DNA of 64,000 nucleotides, taken from the NCBI RefSeq assembly GCF_000691165.1, contig NZ_ASJD01000001.1, positions 310,001-374,000 on the forward strand. The letters are read 5' to 3'. Positions 42,144 to 50,908 of this stretch are shown here, piece after piece. Numbering within the stretch: position 1 is the stretch's first letter; each line of letters opens with the position of its first letter. The translations under genes were made by a program, and so were the position numbers. This stretch comes from Bacillus safensis FO-36b. GTDB taxonomy: Bacteria; Bacillota; Bacilli; Bacillales; Bacillaceae. Below the pieces are notes generated by a model. The model saw only the letters and a program-made list of their open reading frames with translations. It was not told the origin of the DNA and made no database searches.

Positions 42144-42766
42144 TTAAAACACTCCCTAGCATGTATTTGGTCTTGCATTGATAAAATTCAACAAAAACCA
42201 AATATTTCCTTGTTAATATTTGTTAATTGTGTGTGAACATTTATTAAAGCAGCATTCTCGGAAAAAATCTTAAGGGTTTGATATGATAAGAAAACAATGA
42301 AGAAAAGAAGAGATGGAGAAATCACTACCACATAGCGAAAGAATGAAGTTGAAAAAGTATATTAAAAAAACGACAAACAAATCATCACAAATTTTCAAAC
42401 AATTCTTGATCAAAATGCAATTTTGTAATAATATAGCATAGACATATCGTACACTGACCATATTATGTATTGGAAGATGGAGAATGGATAAGCTATTCTT
42501 CTACATATGATCGAAATGGCCGAACGAGGTACAGGAGCTTCCTGTGCCTTTCCACAGTTTGTGCGATTTTAGACCGCTGCGAGTGGTCCTGTCTAATAAA
42601 AGGCATAATAGTTGCATCTAAAAGGGACGCCATGTAAGATGGACTTTTACGAATATGGTACAGAAGGAATGAGGGCCTGAACATGTCCTCATTCTTGTAT
42701 ATTTCAGTCGTCACTCACGTGCAGAAAGTTTGTATGATGAGGATTAATAGAAGGAGTGAATGATTC
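42144..42766. other. 623-bp gap before greA with a string of hairpins
   Basis: No convincing gene is seen. Four inverted repeats lie in a row: 42528-42548 (9-bp stem GGTACAGGA/TCCTGTGCC, loop gct), 42569-42596 (TTAGAC/GTCTAA), 42619-42649 (TAAAAG..CCAT/ATGG..CTTTTA) and 42667-42694 (GAATGAGG/CCTCATTC). They may form a structured greA leader or a small RNA. A weak 42-codon frame at 42313-42441 lacks a good ribosome binding site. Confidence 0.5.
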
Positions 42767-43240
42767 ATGGCACAAGAGAAAGTATTTCCAATGACAGAAG
42801 AAGGAAAACGTAAATTAGAAGAAGAGCTTGAATATTTGAAAACGGTTAAACGTAAAGAGGTTGTAGAGCGTATTAAAATCGCTAGAAGTTTTGGAGACCT
42901 TTCTGAAAACTCGGAATATGATTCTGCTAAAGAAGAGCAGGCGTTTGTAGAAGGCCGTATTACAACGCTTGATAATATGATTCGTAATGCTAAAATTATC
43001 GAAGATGAAGGAAACTCAAATGTGGTTTCACTTGGTAAAACGGTGACATTCGTTGAATTACCAGACGGGGAAGAAGAGTCTTACACAATTGTTGGAAGTG
43101 CAGAAGCTGATCCGTTCGAAGGCAAGATTTCAAACGATTCACCTATTGCAAAAAGCCTTTTAGGTAAACAAGTAGACGACAAAGTAACCGTTCAAACACC
43201 TGGCGGAGAAATGTTCGTTCAAATTGTAAAAATTTCATAA
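42767..43240 (+). CDS. greA: Transcription elongation factor GreA
   Basis: This 157-aa factor stimulates cleavage of the backtracked transcript by RNA polymerase. It has the N-terminal coiled-coil with [19 protein letters not shown] and [17 protein letters not shown] (acidic tip residues) and a C-terminal FKBP-like domain ending in VQIVKIS. AGAAGGAGTG precedes the ATG. A terminator hairpin follows which also covers the pbpI ribosome binding site. Confidence 0.97.
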   Translation: MAQEKVFPMTEEGKRKLEEELEYLKTVKRKEVVERIKIARSFGDLSENSEYDSAKEEQAFVEGRITTLDNMIRNAKIIEDEGNSNVVSLGKTVTFVELPDGEEESYTIVGSAEADPFEGKISNDSPIAKSLLGKQVDDKVTVQTPGGEMFVQIVKIS

Positions 43241-43257
43241 TCACGTTTATCAGGTAA

Positions 43258-43290
43258 ACACCTCGTCCACAATAGGGACGAGGTGTTTTT
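43258..43290 (+). terminator. greA terminator that also encloses the pbpI ribosome binding site
   Basis: An 11-bp stem ACACCTCGTCC (43258-43268) / GGACGAGGTGT (43276-43286) is followed by T to 43290, right before the pbpI ATG at 43291. The pbpI ribosome binding sequence GAGGTG (43280-43285) lies in the 3' arm. Confidence 0.85.
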
Positions 43291-45033
43291 ATGCGCAAAA
43301 AAAGAAGAATTCAATGGACAGGTGCGATTATTTTTATACTATTGCTCGGTCTTCTAATGAGACTGGCAGAAATTCAGCTGTTCTTCACAGAATCGTTTTC
43401 AAAGCTTGATATCAATTTAATACAAGAAAGTGTTAAACAGCGAACAGAAGAAGTCGTTATTTCAGACGGTCGCGGTGAGTTTTTAGATCGAAACGGCCAA
43501 GCACTCCTTACAAAAGAACAGCCTGCGGTTATCTTATTTCCTTTCCTGCAATATGATCTTCCACGCTTGCAGCAAACCGCCTCTATTCTTGAGATGGAAG
43601 AGGATGAACTCAAAAAACAGTTAACAGAAACGAAAAAACCTCTCATTTTAAAAGATGACATCACGAAAAAAAAACTGAAAGACATCAATGATATGAAATA
43701 TTCAGGTGTGTACGGCGTATATATGAAAGAGAAGGACAAAAAAAGACTTGCCCTCCACACATTAGGTTTCACAAGCGAAAATCCAGAACTACTCAGAAAG
43801 CGTTATCCTGACAAAAAAGAGCTTTCCATACGTACTGAAATCGGCACATTTGGGCTGGAAAGCACCTTTGACGAATTTCTATTACCCGAGCAAGACACAA
43901 AATTGTTATATCATGTGGACGGAAGGGGAAACCCTTTGTTCGGTATGGACGTCAAATATACAGCAGAAGCTCATTCCTTTTATCCACTTCAGGTACAGAC
44001 AACAATAGATGAAGACATGCAGGCTGAAATGGAGAAGGTGCTCAAAGACCAAGGCGTTGAAAAAGGCGGTGCCGTTCTGCTCGACATTGAAAGCAGCAGT
44101 GTACTGGCAATGGCAAGTACCCCAAATGTCACAAGCAAAAATCGGCATGAGGCAAGAAATTACATGCTGACAGCGATTGCTCCAGGCTCTGTCTTTAAAA
44201 CAGCTGTACTTGCCGCAGCAATCGAAAAAAACCTTGACCAGCCACAAACCATGTATGACTGTCGAAAGAATTTATATGGAGAGCCTGAAGGAAAACAGGA
44301 AGTGCTGAATCTGACGGACAGTTTCTCGCAGAGCTGCAATTATACCTTTGCGGCACTTGCTGAAAAGCTCATTCAAACAGATGATCAAATCATCGAAAAG
44401 ACGGCTGCAAAGCTTGGACTCATAGATCGAGCTGGCTGGGAAGGGGATGTCTATCATAAGCAGCACTTCAAACAGTTTGATCGTGAAGAAACAGGCAGTG
44501 TGTGGGGAGATAAAAGAGACAAGCATGTCAAAAAAGCCATTGCACAAACCGCAATAGGACAAAAAAATGTGAAAACGACACCTCTGCAAATCGCGAATAT
44601 GATGGCTGCGATCGCAAGAGGAGGAGAACGAAAAGAAGTGAAAATCGCAGAAAAAGTGCTGTATCAAAACGGAACAACGATGCTGTCCTTTCAAAACAAA
44701 CGGCCTGAAGGGGGCAGCATTGACCGCTATACAGCTCAAAAGCTGCAAAAATTCTTAAGGCAGGTGGTGACCTCTGACAAGGGAACCGGAAGAAGGTTTC
44801 AAGATTTGCCATACGATGTAGCGGGAAAATCAGGTACTGCCCAAACCGGCAGTCAAGACAAAAAGGGGAATCCGCTTTATCATAAGTGGTTTGCTGGATA
44901 CTTTCCGGTAGAAAAACCAAAATACGCCCTTGTCGTTGTTCACCTTGATGAGACAAGTGGCCGGGCTAAGACAAATGATGCGTTTTATGATATTGTAAAA
45001 AAGGTCAATGAAATTGAAAAGAAACAGACATAG
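43291..45033 (+). CDS. pbpI: Class B penicillin-binding protein (PbpI)
   Basis: A 580-aa monofunctional transpeptidase anchored by one N-terminal helix (residues about 8-28). A PBP dimer domain is followed by the transpeptidase domain with the active serine in PGSVFKTA (about residue 293), SCN (about 348) and KSGTAQTG (about 512). In B. subtilis the yrrR/pbpI gene is expressed in the forespore by sigma-F. A possible sigma-F promoter is seen just upstream (43245-43274). The only ribosome binding site is GAGGTG inside the greA terminator stem. Confidence 0.93.
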   Translation: MRKKRRIQWTGAIIFILLLGLLMRLAEIQLFFTESFSKLDINLIQESVKQRTEEVVISDGRGEFLDRNGQALLTKEQPAVILFPFLQYDLPRLQQTASILEMEEDELKKQLTETKKPLILKDDITKKKLKDINDMKYSGVYGVYMKEKDKKRLALHTLGFTSENPELLRKRYPDKKELSIRTEIGTFGLESTFDEFLLPEQDTKLLYHVDGRGNPLFGMDVKYTAEAHSFYPLQVQTTIDEDMQAEMEKVLKDQGVEKGGAVLLDIESSSVLAMASTPNVTSKNRHEARNYMLTAIAPGSVFKTAVLAAAIEKNLDQPQTMYDCRKNLYGEPEGKQEVLNLTDSFSQSCNYTFAALAEKLIQTDDQIIEKTAAKLGLIDRAGWEGDVYHKQHFKQFDREETGSVWGDKRDKHVKKAIAQTAIGQKNVKTTPLQIANMMAAIARGGERKEVKIAEKVLYQNGTTMLSFQNKRPEGGSIDRYTAQKLQKFLRQVVTSDKGTGRRFQDLPYDVAGKSGTAQTGSQDKKGNPLYHKWFAGYFPVEKPKYALVVVHLDETSGRAKTNDAFYDIVKKVNEIEKKQT

Positions 45034-45100
45034 AACATCCCTTCATGACATGTTAGAATAGTAACGACTTAGGGAACAGAGGCAAAGGAGTGCAGAGATT

Positions 45101-45766
45101 TTGAGTAGAAATTCTCGATTTGAACATCGTGATAAGCGCAGAAAGGCAAATATGGTGCTTAACATATTAATTGGTATCGTTGTGGTGCTTATTTTGGTTG
45201 TCGCATCGAGTTTGTTAATTTTTAATAAGCCGAAAGATCCAGATGTAGCGAAAGAGCCATCAAAAACGGCACCTGCAACAAGTGAAAATAAACAAAACTC
45301 ACAAGAAGATGTGAAAGATCCAAAGAAAGACACATCCAATGATTCAGATGCAAAAAAAGATGTTTCATCTGATCAAGACGACGAAACGAAGAAGACAGAT
45401 GATGAAGAAAAGCCTAATAAAGATGCGTTAAAAGACGCCAAAGAAACAGATGGCGGCAAAACAAGTGACGTAGACAAAACATACGAAAACGATGACTGGG
45501 AGCCTGTAGGAACAGAGCAATCCGGTTCACATACAGCAACCTATGATTCCAGCTCAAAAGACTGGAAAGAAATGATCAAAGCCATGTCCTATGCGACAGG
45601 AATTTCAGAAGATCAAATGACTGTTCTTTGGTTAGGAAATAACGGAGGTCCTCAAGATGCAAAAGGAACCATCCGTGATAAAACAACAGGTGAACGCTAC
45701 CGCGTGGAAATTACGTGGGTAGATGAAAAAGGCTGGAAACCTGTGAAGGTTGAAAAATTAAGATAA
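45101..45766 (+). CDS. yrrS: DUF1510 membrane-anchored protein YrrS
   Basis: A 221-aa protein with one N-terminal membrane helix (about residues 18-42), a long Lys/Asp/Glu/Ser-rich low-complexity linker (45-125) and a folded C-terminal DUF1510 domain (WKEMIKAMSYATGIS...WVDEKGWKPVKVEKLR). It starts at TTG with AAAGGAGTG upstream. In B. subtilis yrrS is next to pbpI. It is probably extracytoplasmic and may assist the penicillin-binding protein; this is inference from context. Confidence 0.88.
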   Translation: MSRNSRFEHRDKRRKANMVLNILIGIVVVLILVVASSLLIFNKPKDPDVAKEPSKTAPATSENKQNSQEDVKDPKKDTSNDSDAKKDVSSDQDDETKKTDDEEKPNKDALKDAKETDGGKTSDVDKTYENDDWEPVGTEQSGSHTATYDSSSKDWKEMIKAMSYATGISEDQMTVLWLGNNGGPQDAKGTIRDKTTGERYRVEITWVDEKGWKPVKVEKLR

Positions 45767-45771
45767 ACATG

Positions 45772-45800
45772 AAAAAAAGATAGCAGAAGCTATCTTTCAG
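45772..45800 (+). terminator. Hairpin after yrrS (left copy of a GATAGC hairpin)
   Basis: AAAGATAGC / GCTATCTTT with an agaa loop, A run to the left. A second GATAGC palindrome with a T run stands at 45974. Confidence 0.75.
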
Positions 45801-45808
45801 ATTGATGA

Positions 45809-45973
45809 CAAAGGGCTAAAATGAACTTTATTTTAGCCCTTTGTCTTCTTTTCAGCGTATAAAAAACCTTTGCAGCCCTAGGAAGGGCGAGCACCAGAAC
45901 GGAGCGAATTTGACATTCGTGAGTACTGGAGCGCAGACCTGACACCGAATGCGAGGGTTTGTCTACACGCTGA
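45809..45973 (+). repeat. Structured intergenic repeat element, full copy
   Basis: The element starts with the terminator-like stem CAAAGGGCTAAAATGA / TATTTTAGCCCTTTG. It continues with terminal inverted repeats TCAGCGTATAA (45852) and CTACACGCTGA (45963-45973). Inside are the hairpins CCCTAGGAAGGG and CCAG...CGAATTTGACATTCG...CTGG. No reading frame or ribosome binding site is seen. A shortened relative with the same two outer parts lies at 25212-25285. Confidence 0.6.
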
Positions 45974-45997
45974 GATAGCAGATCTGCTATCTTTTTT
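45974..45997 (+). terminator. GATAGC palindrome with T run (right copy)
   Basis: GATAGCAGATCTGCTATC (45974-45991) is a perfect palindrome followed by six T. Confidence 0.7.
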
Positions 45998-45999
45998 GT

Positions 46000-46203
46000 T
46001 TAAACATTTGCTTTAAAATGAACAACTGCTGTATGCAAAATCCGCTCATCGATCACAGTCGTTTGATGACTGACAGAATGAACGGTCAGCAGAATCGCCT
46101 GATTATGTTCAATTTGTTTTTGGATCTTTTGTTCAAGTTCTTTTAAAGATGTTGCTTCAAAAAATTCTATTTTATCCTTTAAAAAATCCAGCTGAAAATC
46201 CAT
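46000..46203 (-). CDS. yrzA: DUF2536 protein YrzA
   Basis: A 67-aa cytosolic protein starting MDFQLDFLKDKIEFFEA. The ATG at 46203 has GAGAGGTGAATCAA directly upstream. No known domain function beyond the YrzA family. It is convergent with yrrS and divergent from yrrT, the same place as in B. subtilis. Confidence 0.85.
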   Translation of the reverse strand: MDFQLDFLKDKIEFFEATSLKELEQKIQKQIEHNQAILLTVHSVSHQTTVIDERILHTAVVHFKANV

Positions 46204-46334
46204 TTGATTCACCTCTCTATACTCTTCATTCATCTTAATCTCTCTCCCTCAGAAGGGCAAATGTTTTTCTGTCTCTCCCAGTATTTTTTAGTAGGAAAGA
46301 AACAGAAGTTGTGGTAGGATAGGAACTGTTCGAT

Positions 46335-46368
46335 GGAATAAAACATACTATACGCATAGGAATAAATA
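46335..46368 (+). promoter_or_regulatory. Possible CymR operator and -10 region before yrrT
   Basis: Two GGAATAAA direct repeats (46335-46342 and 46359-46366) flank TACTAT (46346-46351) and ATACGCATAGGAATAA. The ATAGGAAT core resembles CymR sites known upstream of this operon in B. subtilis. I see no convincing -35 box. Confidence 0.4.
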
Positions 46369-46389
46369 GATAAAGTGGAGGGAAAGAAA

Positions 46390-47031
46390 ATGGGACGCGA
46401 ATTTCTTTCTTTATTTGATCATTGGGCCGACTCTTATGACGACACGGTAAGTGGTCATGACGAGCAGTATAGAGAAGTGTTTCGCCGGTATCCGGCTATT
46501 TTAAAAGAAATTGCCCGCCGTTCAGGCCAAGATGTTCTTGAGTTTGGAAGCGGTACGGGGAATCTAACAGCGCTGCTCCTAACAGCTGATAAAAACGTGT
46601 TTGGTGTTGAACCATCAGATGCCATGAAGAAAGCGGCTCTTCAAAAAGGACTGCCAGATCTATTTCATGATGGGGATTTTTTATCATTTCCAGCGCCGCC
46701 TTTTGAGCCAGATACGATCGTCAGCTCATATGCATTCCACCATTTAACGGATGAAGAAAAAAAACAAGCCATTCACACCTATAGCAACATCCTTCACTCA
46801 GATGGTAAAATAGTTTTTGCTGATACAATGTTTCAAAATCAAGCAGCACATCAAGCTCAGATCGACAAAGCGAGAGCCGCAGGGTTCGATCAGCTTGCAG
46901 AGGATTTAGAAACGGAATATTATCCATCCATTGATGTGCTAAAGCAAATCTTTGAAGAAGAAGGTTTTAGCACGTCCTTTCATCAAATGAATGATTTTGT
47001 TTGGATCGTAGAAGCGAAGAAAAGGGAATGA
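46390..47031 (+). CDS. yrrT: SAM-dependent methyltransferase YrrT
   Basis: A 213-aa class I methyltransferase with the SAM-binding motif VLEFGSGTGNLTALL (about residues 47-61) and the post-II region VSSYAFHHLTDEEK. It begins the yrrT-mtnN-mccA-mccB-yrhC operon, which recycles methionine-derived homocysteine to cysteine. YrrT is assumed to supply S-adenosylhomocysteine to the next enzyme. The ATG at 46390 follows GTGGAGGGAAAG. Confidence 0.9.
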   Translation: MGREFLSLFDHWADSYDDTVSGHDEQYREVFRRYPAILKEIARRSGQDVLEFGSGTGNLTALLLTADKNVFGVEPSDAMKKAALQKGLPDLFHDGDFLSFPAPPFEPDTIVSSYAFHHLTDEEKKQAIHTYSNILHSDGKIVFADTMFQNQAAHQAQIDKARAAGFDQLAEDLETEYYPSIDVLKQIFEEEGFSTSFHQMNDFVWIVEAKKRE

Positions 47032-47046
47032 AAGGATGTTTTTGAT

Positions 47047-47742
47047 TTGAAAATCGCAGTTATAGGTGCAATGGAAGAAGAAGTGACGATTTTAAGAGAT
47101 CAACTAAAAGATGCTACACAAGAAAACATCGCTGGGTGTGAATTTACAACAGGTGTTTATGAAGATAAAGAAGTGATTTTATTAAAATCAGGGATTGGAA
47201 AAGTAAATGCAGCGGTCAGCACAACATTACTGCTTGACCGCTTTCAGCCAGATTATGTGATCAATACAGGGTCTGCTGGCGGTTTCCACCACTCATTAAA
47301 TGTAGGTGATATTGTCATCTCTACTGATGTGAGACATCATGATGTAGATGTGACCATCTTTGATTACGAATATGGACAAGTGCCGGGACTTCCAGCTGCT
47401 TTCATTGCAGATGAAAAGCTTGTGAAGCTGGCAGAAGAATCTGCTTTAGAAATTGATCATATTCAAGTGGCAAAAGGAACGATTGCAACAGGAGATTCGT
47501 TTATGAATGATTCGGATCGTGTAGCGTTTGTGAGAGAGAAGTTTCCAGAGCTATATGCGGTGGAAATGGAAGCCGCAGCCGTTGCACAGGTCTGCCAGCT
47601 CTTTGGTACGCCATTTGTTGTCGTTCGTGCGCTATCGGATATTGCAGGGAAAGAATCCAATATCTCCTTTGATCAATTCCTTGAGCAAGCAGCGATTCAC
47701 TCAACCGACCTTGTCTTGCGTATGATAAAGCAAACACAATAA
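47047..47742 (+). CDS. mtnN: 5'-methylthioadenosine/S-adenosylhomocysteine nucleosidase
   Basis: This 231-aa enzyme cleaves adenine from methylthioadenosine and S-adenosylhomocysteine, feeding ribosylhomocysteine to homocysteine recycling. It starts [14 protein letters not shown], and shows [27 protein letters not shown] and the catalytic region [12 protein letters not shown] with [11 protein letters not shown] start with AAAGGATG. It is 16 bp after yrrT. Confidence 0.95.
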   Translation: MKIAVIGAMEEEVTILRDQLKDATQENIAGCEFTTGVYEDKEVILLKSGIGKVNAAVSTTLLLDRFQPDYVINTGSAGGFHHSLNVGDIVISTDVRHHDVDVTIFDYEYGQVPGLPAAFIADEKLVKLAEESALEIDHIQVAKGTIATGDSFMNDSDRVAFVREKFPELYAVEMEAAAVAQVCQLFGTPFVVVRALSDIAGKESNISFDQFLEQAAIHSTDLVLRMIKQTQ

Positions 47743-47766
47743 AAGAAGGGGTTTCCCCCTTCTTTT
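47741..47766 (+). terminator. Hairpin between mtnN and mccA
   Basis: AAAAGAAGGGG / CCCCCTTCTTTT with a 3-nt loop. It is terminator-like but inside the operon, so it may attenuate or protect the upstream mRNA. Confidence 0.6.
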
Positions 47767-47788
47767 CCATGCAAAGGAAGGGAATCAT

Positions 47789-48712
47789 ATGGCTGTCATA
47801 AATGATATTACTGAATTAATTGGCCGCACACCGCTTTTAAAGCTGTCAGGGATTGGCGTCCCAGAAGGCGTTGAGGTGTATGCAAAGCTTGAGATGATGA
47901 ATCCAGGTGGAAGTATTAAGGATCGATTAGGTGATATGCTCATCAGAGAAGCATTGGCATCTGGCAAACTGCGTCCAGGCGGAACTATTATTGAAGCGAC
48001 TGCTGGAAACACAGGAATTGGGCTTGCCCTAAGTGCAAGAAAGCAGCAATTGCAGACCATTTTTTGTGTACCAGAACATTTTAGTCAAGAAAAACAACAG
48101 CTGATGAAGGCGCTCGGTGCAGAAATTATTCATACGCCGAGAAAAGAAGGCATGAAGGGTGCGATTGATCGAGCCCTTGAACTAGAGGCAAGCCTTGACA
48201 ATGCCTATTGTGTTTTACAATTTAAAAACCAAGTAAATCCATTGACTTACTACAGAACGCTCGGTCCCGAATTGTGGTCCGACTTAAAAGGGAATATCGA
48301 TGTATTCGTGGCGGGAGCAGGATCTGGCGGGACTTTTCAAGGGTGTGCCGCCTATTTAAAAGAGCAGCATCAGGCGTTAAAAACAGTGGTTGTGGAGCCT
48401 GAAGGATCAATTTTAAATGGAGGGGACCCGGGCCCGCATAGAACGGAAGGAATTGGCCTTGAATTTATCCCAGATTATATGGAGCAGGCTTTATTCGATG
48501 AGATTTACACTGTCAGTGATGATGATGCGTTTCGAATGGTGAAAGAAGCAGCTGAAAAAGAAGGTGTTCTCATCGGCAGCTCTTCTGGTGCCGCTTTATT
48601 TGCCGCTTTAGAGGAAGCAAAGAAAGCAGCACCTGGGACAGTCATTGTCACCATTTTTCCTGACAGCAGTGAGCGATATTTAAGTAAAGGAATTTATGAG
48701 GGAGGAAAATAG
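47789..48712 (+). CDS. mccA: O-acetylserine-dependent cystathionine beta-synthase MccA (YrhA)
   Basis: A 307-aa fold-type II PLP enzyme that joins homocysteine with O-acetylserine to cystathionine. The PLP lysine is in NPGGSIKDRLGD (about residue 42), and the phosphate-binding glycine loop is GAGSGGTFQG. The asparagine loop EATAGNTGIGLA is present. The ATG has AAGGGAATC upstream. mccB begins 2 bp after its stop codon. Confidence 0.94.
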   Translation: MAVINDITELIGRTPLLKLSGIGVPEGVEVYAKLEMMNPGGSIKDRLGDMLIREALASGKLRPGGTIIEATAGNTGIGLALSARKQQLQTIFCVPEHFSQEKQQLMKALGAEIIHTPRKEGMKGAIDRALELEASLDNAYCVLQFKNQVNPLTYYRTLGPELWSDLKGNIDVFVAGAGSGGTFQGCAAYLKEQHQALKTVVVEPEGSILNGGDPGPHRTEGIGLEFIPDYMEQALFDEIYTVSDDDAFRMVKEAAEKEGVLIGSSSGAALFAALEEAKKAAPGTVIVTIFPDSSERYLSKGIYEGGK

Positions 48713-48713
48713 C

Positions 48714-49862
48714 ATGAAACCAAAAACAATGATGATTCACAGCGGAACAACGGGTGATGAAAGAACAGGCGCCGTGTCTGTGCCGATTTATCAAGTGAGT
48801 ACTTATAAGCAGCCGAAAGCAGGCGAACATACGGGGTATGAATACTCCAGAACAGCAAATCCAACAAGAACTGCACTGGAAACAGTCATTCGTGATCTTG
48901 AAGGAGGAGCAAGCGGCTACGCATTTGGTTCAGGGATGGCAGCCATTACGGCTGTGATGATGCTGTTTAACAGCGGAGATCATATTGTCCTGACAGATGA
49001 CGTGTACGGCGGAACCTACCGCGTCATCACAAAGGTGCTAAACCGCATTGGCATTACTGCAACCTTTGTTGACACAAGTGATCCTGAAGCAGTGAAAAAA
49101 GCCATTTTACCTGAAACAAAAGCCGTTTACATTGAATCACCAACCAATCCTTTACTCAAAATGACGGATCTAAAAGCCATCAGCGAATTGACAAAAGAAG
49201 CCAACATCTTGATGATTGTCGACAATACATTTTTCACACCGTATTTCCAAAAGCCGATTGAATATGGCGCAGACATTGTCTTGCACAGTGCGACTAAATA
49301 TTTAGGCGGCCATAGTGATGTTGTAGGCGGGCTTGTCGTCACAGCGACAAAAGAGCTTGGAGAAGAACTGCACTTTGTTCAAAACTCGACAGGCGGAATT
49401 CTTGGACCGCAGGATTCATGGCTTCTCATGAGAGGGATGAAAACGCTTGGACTAAGAATGGAAGCACATCAACAAAATGCACAGAAAATCGCTGAGTTTT
49501 TAAAGCAACATGCAGCCGTCACACGTGTTTATTATCCAGGTCTCGATACTCACCCTGGACATGAACTTGCGAAAACACAAGCATCTGGCTTCGGCGGCAT
49601 GATCTCTTTTGATATTGGAAAAGAAGAACATGTCGATGTATTTTTAAGCCAGCTTAAGCTGTTTACAATCGCAGAAAGCCTTGGAGCGGTTGAAAGCTTA
49701 ATTTCTGTCCCTGCCCGGATGACCCATGCGTCCATTCCAAAAGACCGCCGGGAGGAGCTTGGCATCACAGATGGTTTAATTCGTATTTCCGTCGGAATTG
49801 AAGATGTGGATGATTTACTACATGATATCAAGCAAGGACTAAGCGCACTGGCGAATGGATAG
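48714..49862 (+). CDS. mccB: Cystathionine gamma-lyase / homocysteine gamma-lyase MccB (YrhB)
   Basis: A 382-aa fold-type I PLP enzyme of the Cys/Met metabolism family that cleaves cystathionine to cysteine. The PLP lysine is in LHSATKYLGGHSDVVGG (about residue 197). The N-terminal motif SVPIYQVSTYKQ and FGSGMAAI are present. The ATG at 48714 has GGGAGG inside the mccA 3' end, so the two are translationally coupled. Confidence 0.95.
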   Translation: MKPKTMMIHSGTTGDERTGAVSVPIYQVSTYKQPKAGEHTGYEYSRTANPTRTALETVIRDLEGGASGYAFGSGMAAITAVMMLFNSGDHIVLTDDVYGGTYRVITKVLNRIGITATFVDTSDPEAVKKAILPETKAVYIESPTNPLLKMTDLKAISELTKEANILMIVDNTFFTPYFQKPIEYGADIVLHSATKYLGGHSDVVGGLVVTATKELGEELHFVQNSTGGILGPQDSWLLMRGMKTLGLRMEAHQQNAQKIAEFLKQHAAVTRVYYPGLDTHPGHELAKTQASGFGGMISFDIGKEEHVDVFLSQLKLFTIAESLGAVESLISVPARMTHASIPKDRREELGITDGLIRISVGIEDVDDLLHDIKQGLSALANG

Positions 49863-49934
49863 ATTTACATGCTCCTCGCTTTCTCTCACTATGTTAAGCT
49901 ATGAATAGACATTGATAACTGGAAGGTGAAACAA

Positions 49935-50165
49935 GTGAAGAAAAAGTGGAGTGATTTAGTGACAGATTACAAGCAGTACGCTTTTATTTTGCTTGCTGTC
50001 AGCACCTTTTTATATATTGGTACGATCTTACCGAACCAGCACATCGAAGCATCTCCAAAAATGCTGATGATGGGAATAGATTGTGTTTTCTTATTAGCAG
50101 CTTTTGTTTGTGTTAAACGCGCGATTTTCTTTCAAAAGAAACTGCAAGAATTAGATGAAGATTAA
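49935..50165 (+). CDS. yrhC: Small membrane protein YrhC
   Basis: A 76-aa protein with two hydrophobic segments (about residues 17-34 and 45-62) and charged ends. GTG 49935 is chosen because GGAAGGTG lies 6 bp upstream. Last gene of the yrrT operon in B. subtilis. No biochemical role is known. Confidence 0.82.
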   Translation: MKKKWSDLVTDYKQYAFILLAVSTFLYIGTILPNQHIEASPKMLMMGIDCVFLLAAFVCVKRAIFFQKKLQELDED

Positions 50166-50169
50166 TTCG

Positions 50170-50204
50170 AAAGCCTCCTCATTTGCCTGAGGAGGCTTTT
50201 TTTA
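50170..50204 (+). terminator. Terminator after yrhC
   Basis: AAGCCTCCTCA / TGAGGAGGCTT followed by seven T. Confidence 0.9.
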
Positions 50205-50352
50205 TTGTATTGGATAATCGGACAAGAATAACTGTAGAAATTTAGTCAAAAACACAAAAATCACCTATATGACTAAAAACAGGTTTACAAAATGGTGCTT
50301 GCTGGATATACTTACAAAGTAATTAAAAAAAACGTAAAGGAGGCTGAAGAAT

Positions 50353-50469
50353 ATGTTATTCGTATCTACTTGTGATCAATTCAACCAACAATTTCATCAT
50401 GTCATCAGCCTGTGGAAGAGTTCGTGTCCTTCCTTTGCCTTATACGGTGCACGCTTCAAAACTGTTTAA
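50353..50469 (+). CDS. Micro-protein of 38 aa, unknown
   Basis: A 38-codon frame from MLFVSTCDQFNQQFHHVISL to ...FKTV with AAAGGAGG 9 bp upstream. It contains two Cys, several aromatic residues and no membrane helix. No family is recognised. The hairpin GCCCGCAG/CTGCGGGC (50542-50576) follows. The strong ribosome binding site is the main support. Confidence 0.5.
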   Translation: MLFVSTCDQFNQQFHHVISLWKSSCPSFALYGARFKTV

Positions 50470-50614
50470 GTAAACGAGGATTTCACACGTATCATCCATT
50501 GCAGGTTGGAAGACACTGTCTTTTGATCTGCATTTTTGTGTGCCCGCAGGTCAACTGATAAAGAAGATCTGCGGGCTATTTCGCGTGCTGCGAACTGAAG
50601 GGAGGTGAGCGTAT

Positions 50615-50749
50615 ATGACAATCCATTTATTTTTTATTACTTTGACAATTAAGCGGAAATACAAGGACATTGAGACCGTTCTTTACGAACAAGAAGTCGA
50701 AACAATTTATGAAGAAATGAAACAGAAACAACTAAAGTATATGAACTAA
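50615..50749 (+). CDS. yrzI: YrzI-family small protein (44 aa)
   Basis: A 44-aa frame, MTIHLFFITLTIKRKYKDIE at its start, with GGGAGGTGAGCGTAT upstream. A short hydrophobic beginning is followed by a charged helical tail (EEMKQKQLKYMN). This is the plan of YrzI small proteins, which lie close to yrhC in B. subtilis. Role unknown. Confidence 0.7.
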   Translation: MTIHLFFITLTIKRKYKDIETVLYEQEVETIYEEMKQKQLKYMN

Positions 50750-50786
50750 AACAGGAAATGAAAAATGTGAAAAGGAGGAGATTGAC

Positions 50787-50843
50787 ATGTTTATGATGCT
50801 AGCCATGCTTGATTGTTATACGATGGAGAAGGACCAGGTTTAG
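50787..50843 (+). CDS. Putative 18-aa peptide
   Basis: An 18-codon frame, MFMMLAMLDCYTMEKDQV, with a near-perfect AAAAGGAGGAG site 8 bp before the ATG. The unusually strong site for so short a frame suggests it is translated. Function unknown; it may be a peptide or a leader for the next gene. Confidence 0.4.
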   Translation: MFMMLAMLDCYTMEKDQV

Positions 50844-50908
50844 ACACGCTCCACATTGATCACCTGCACATATGATACCGTAAAAGGTGATTGTGAGGTG
50901 ATCAATGA

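Noticed and set aside
42313-42441. 42-codon lysine-rich frame before greA
   Set aside because: Only a weak AAGAAG sequence precedes it and the composition is what AT-rich DNA gives by chance.
42493-42714. 73-codon minus-strand frame before greA
   Set aside because: No ribosome binding site, no recognisable family, and it crosses all the hairpins of that gap.
47741-47766. Hairpin between mtnN and mccA as a true operon end
   Set aside because: The downstream genes belong to the same pathway and operon in relatives and no new promoter is seen in the 46-bp gap, so full termination is unlikely.
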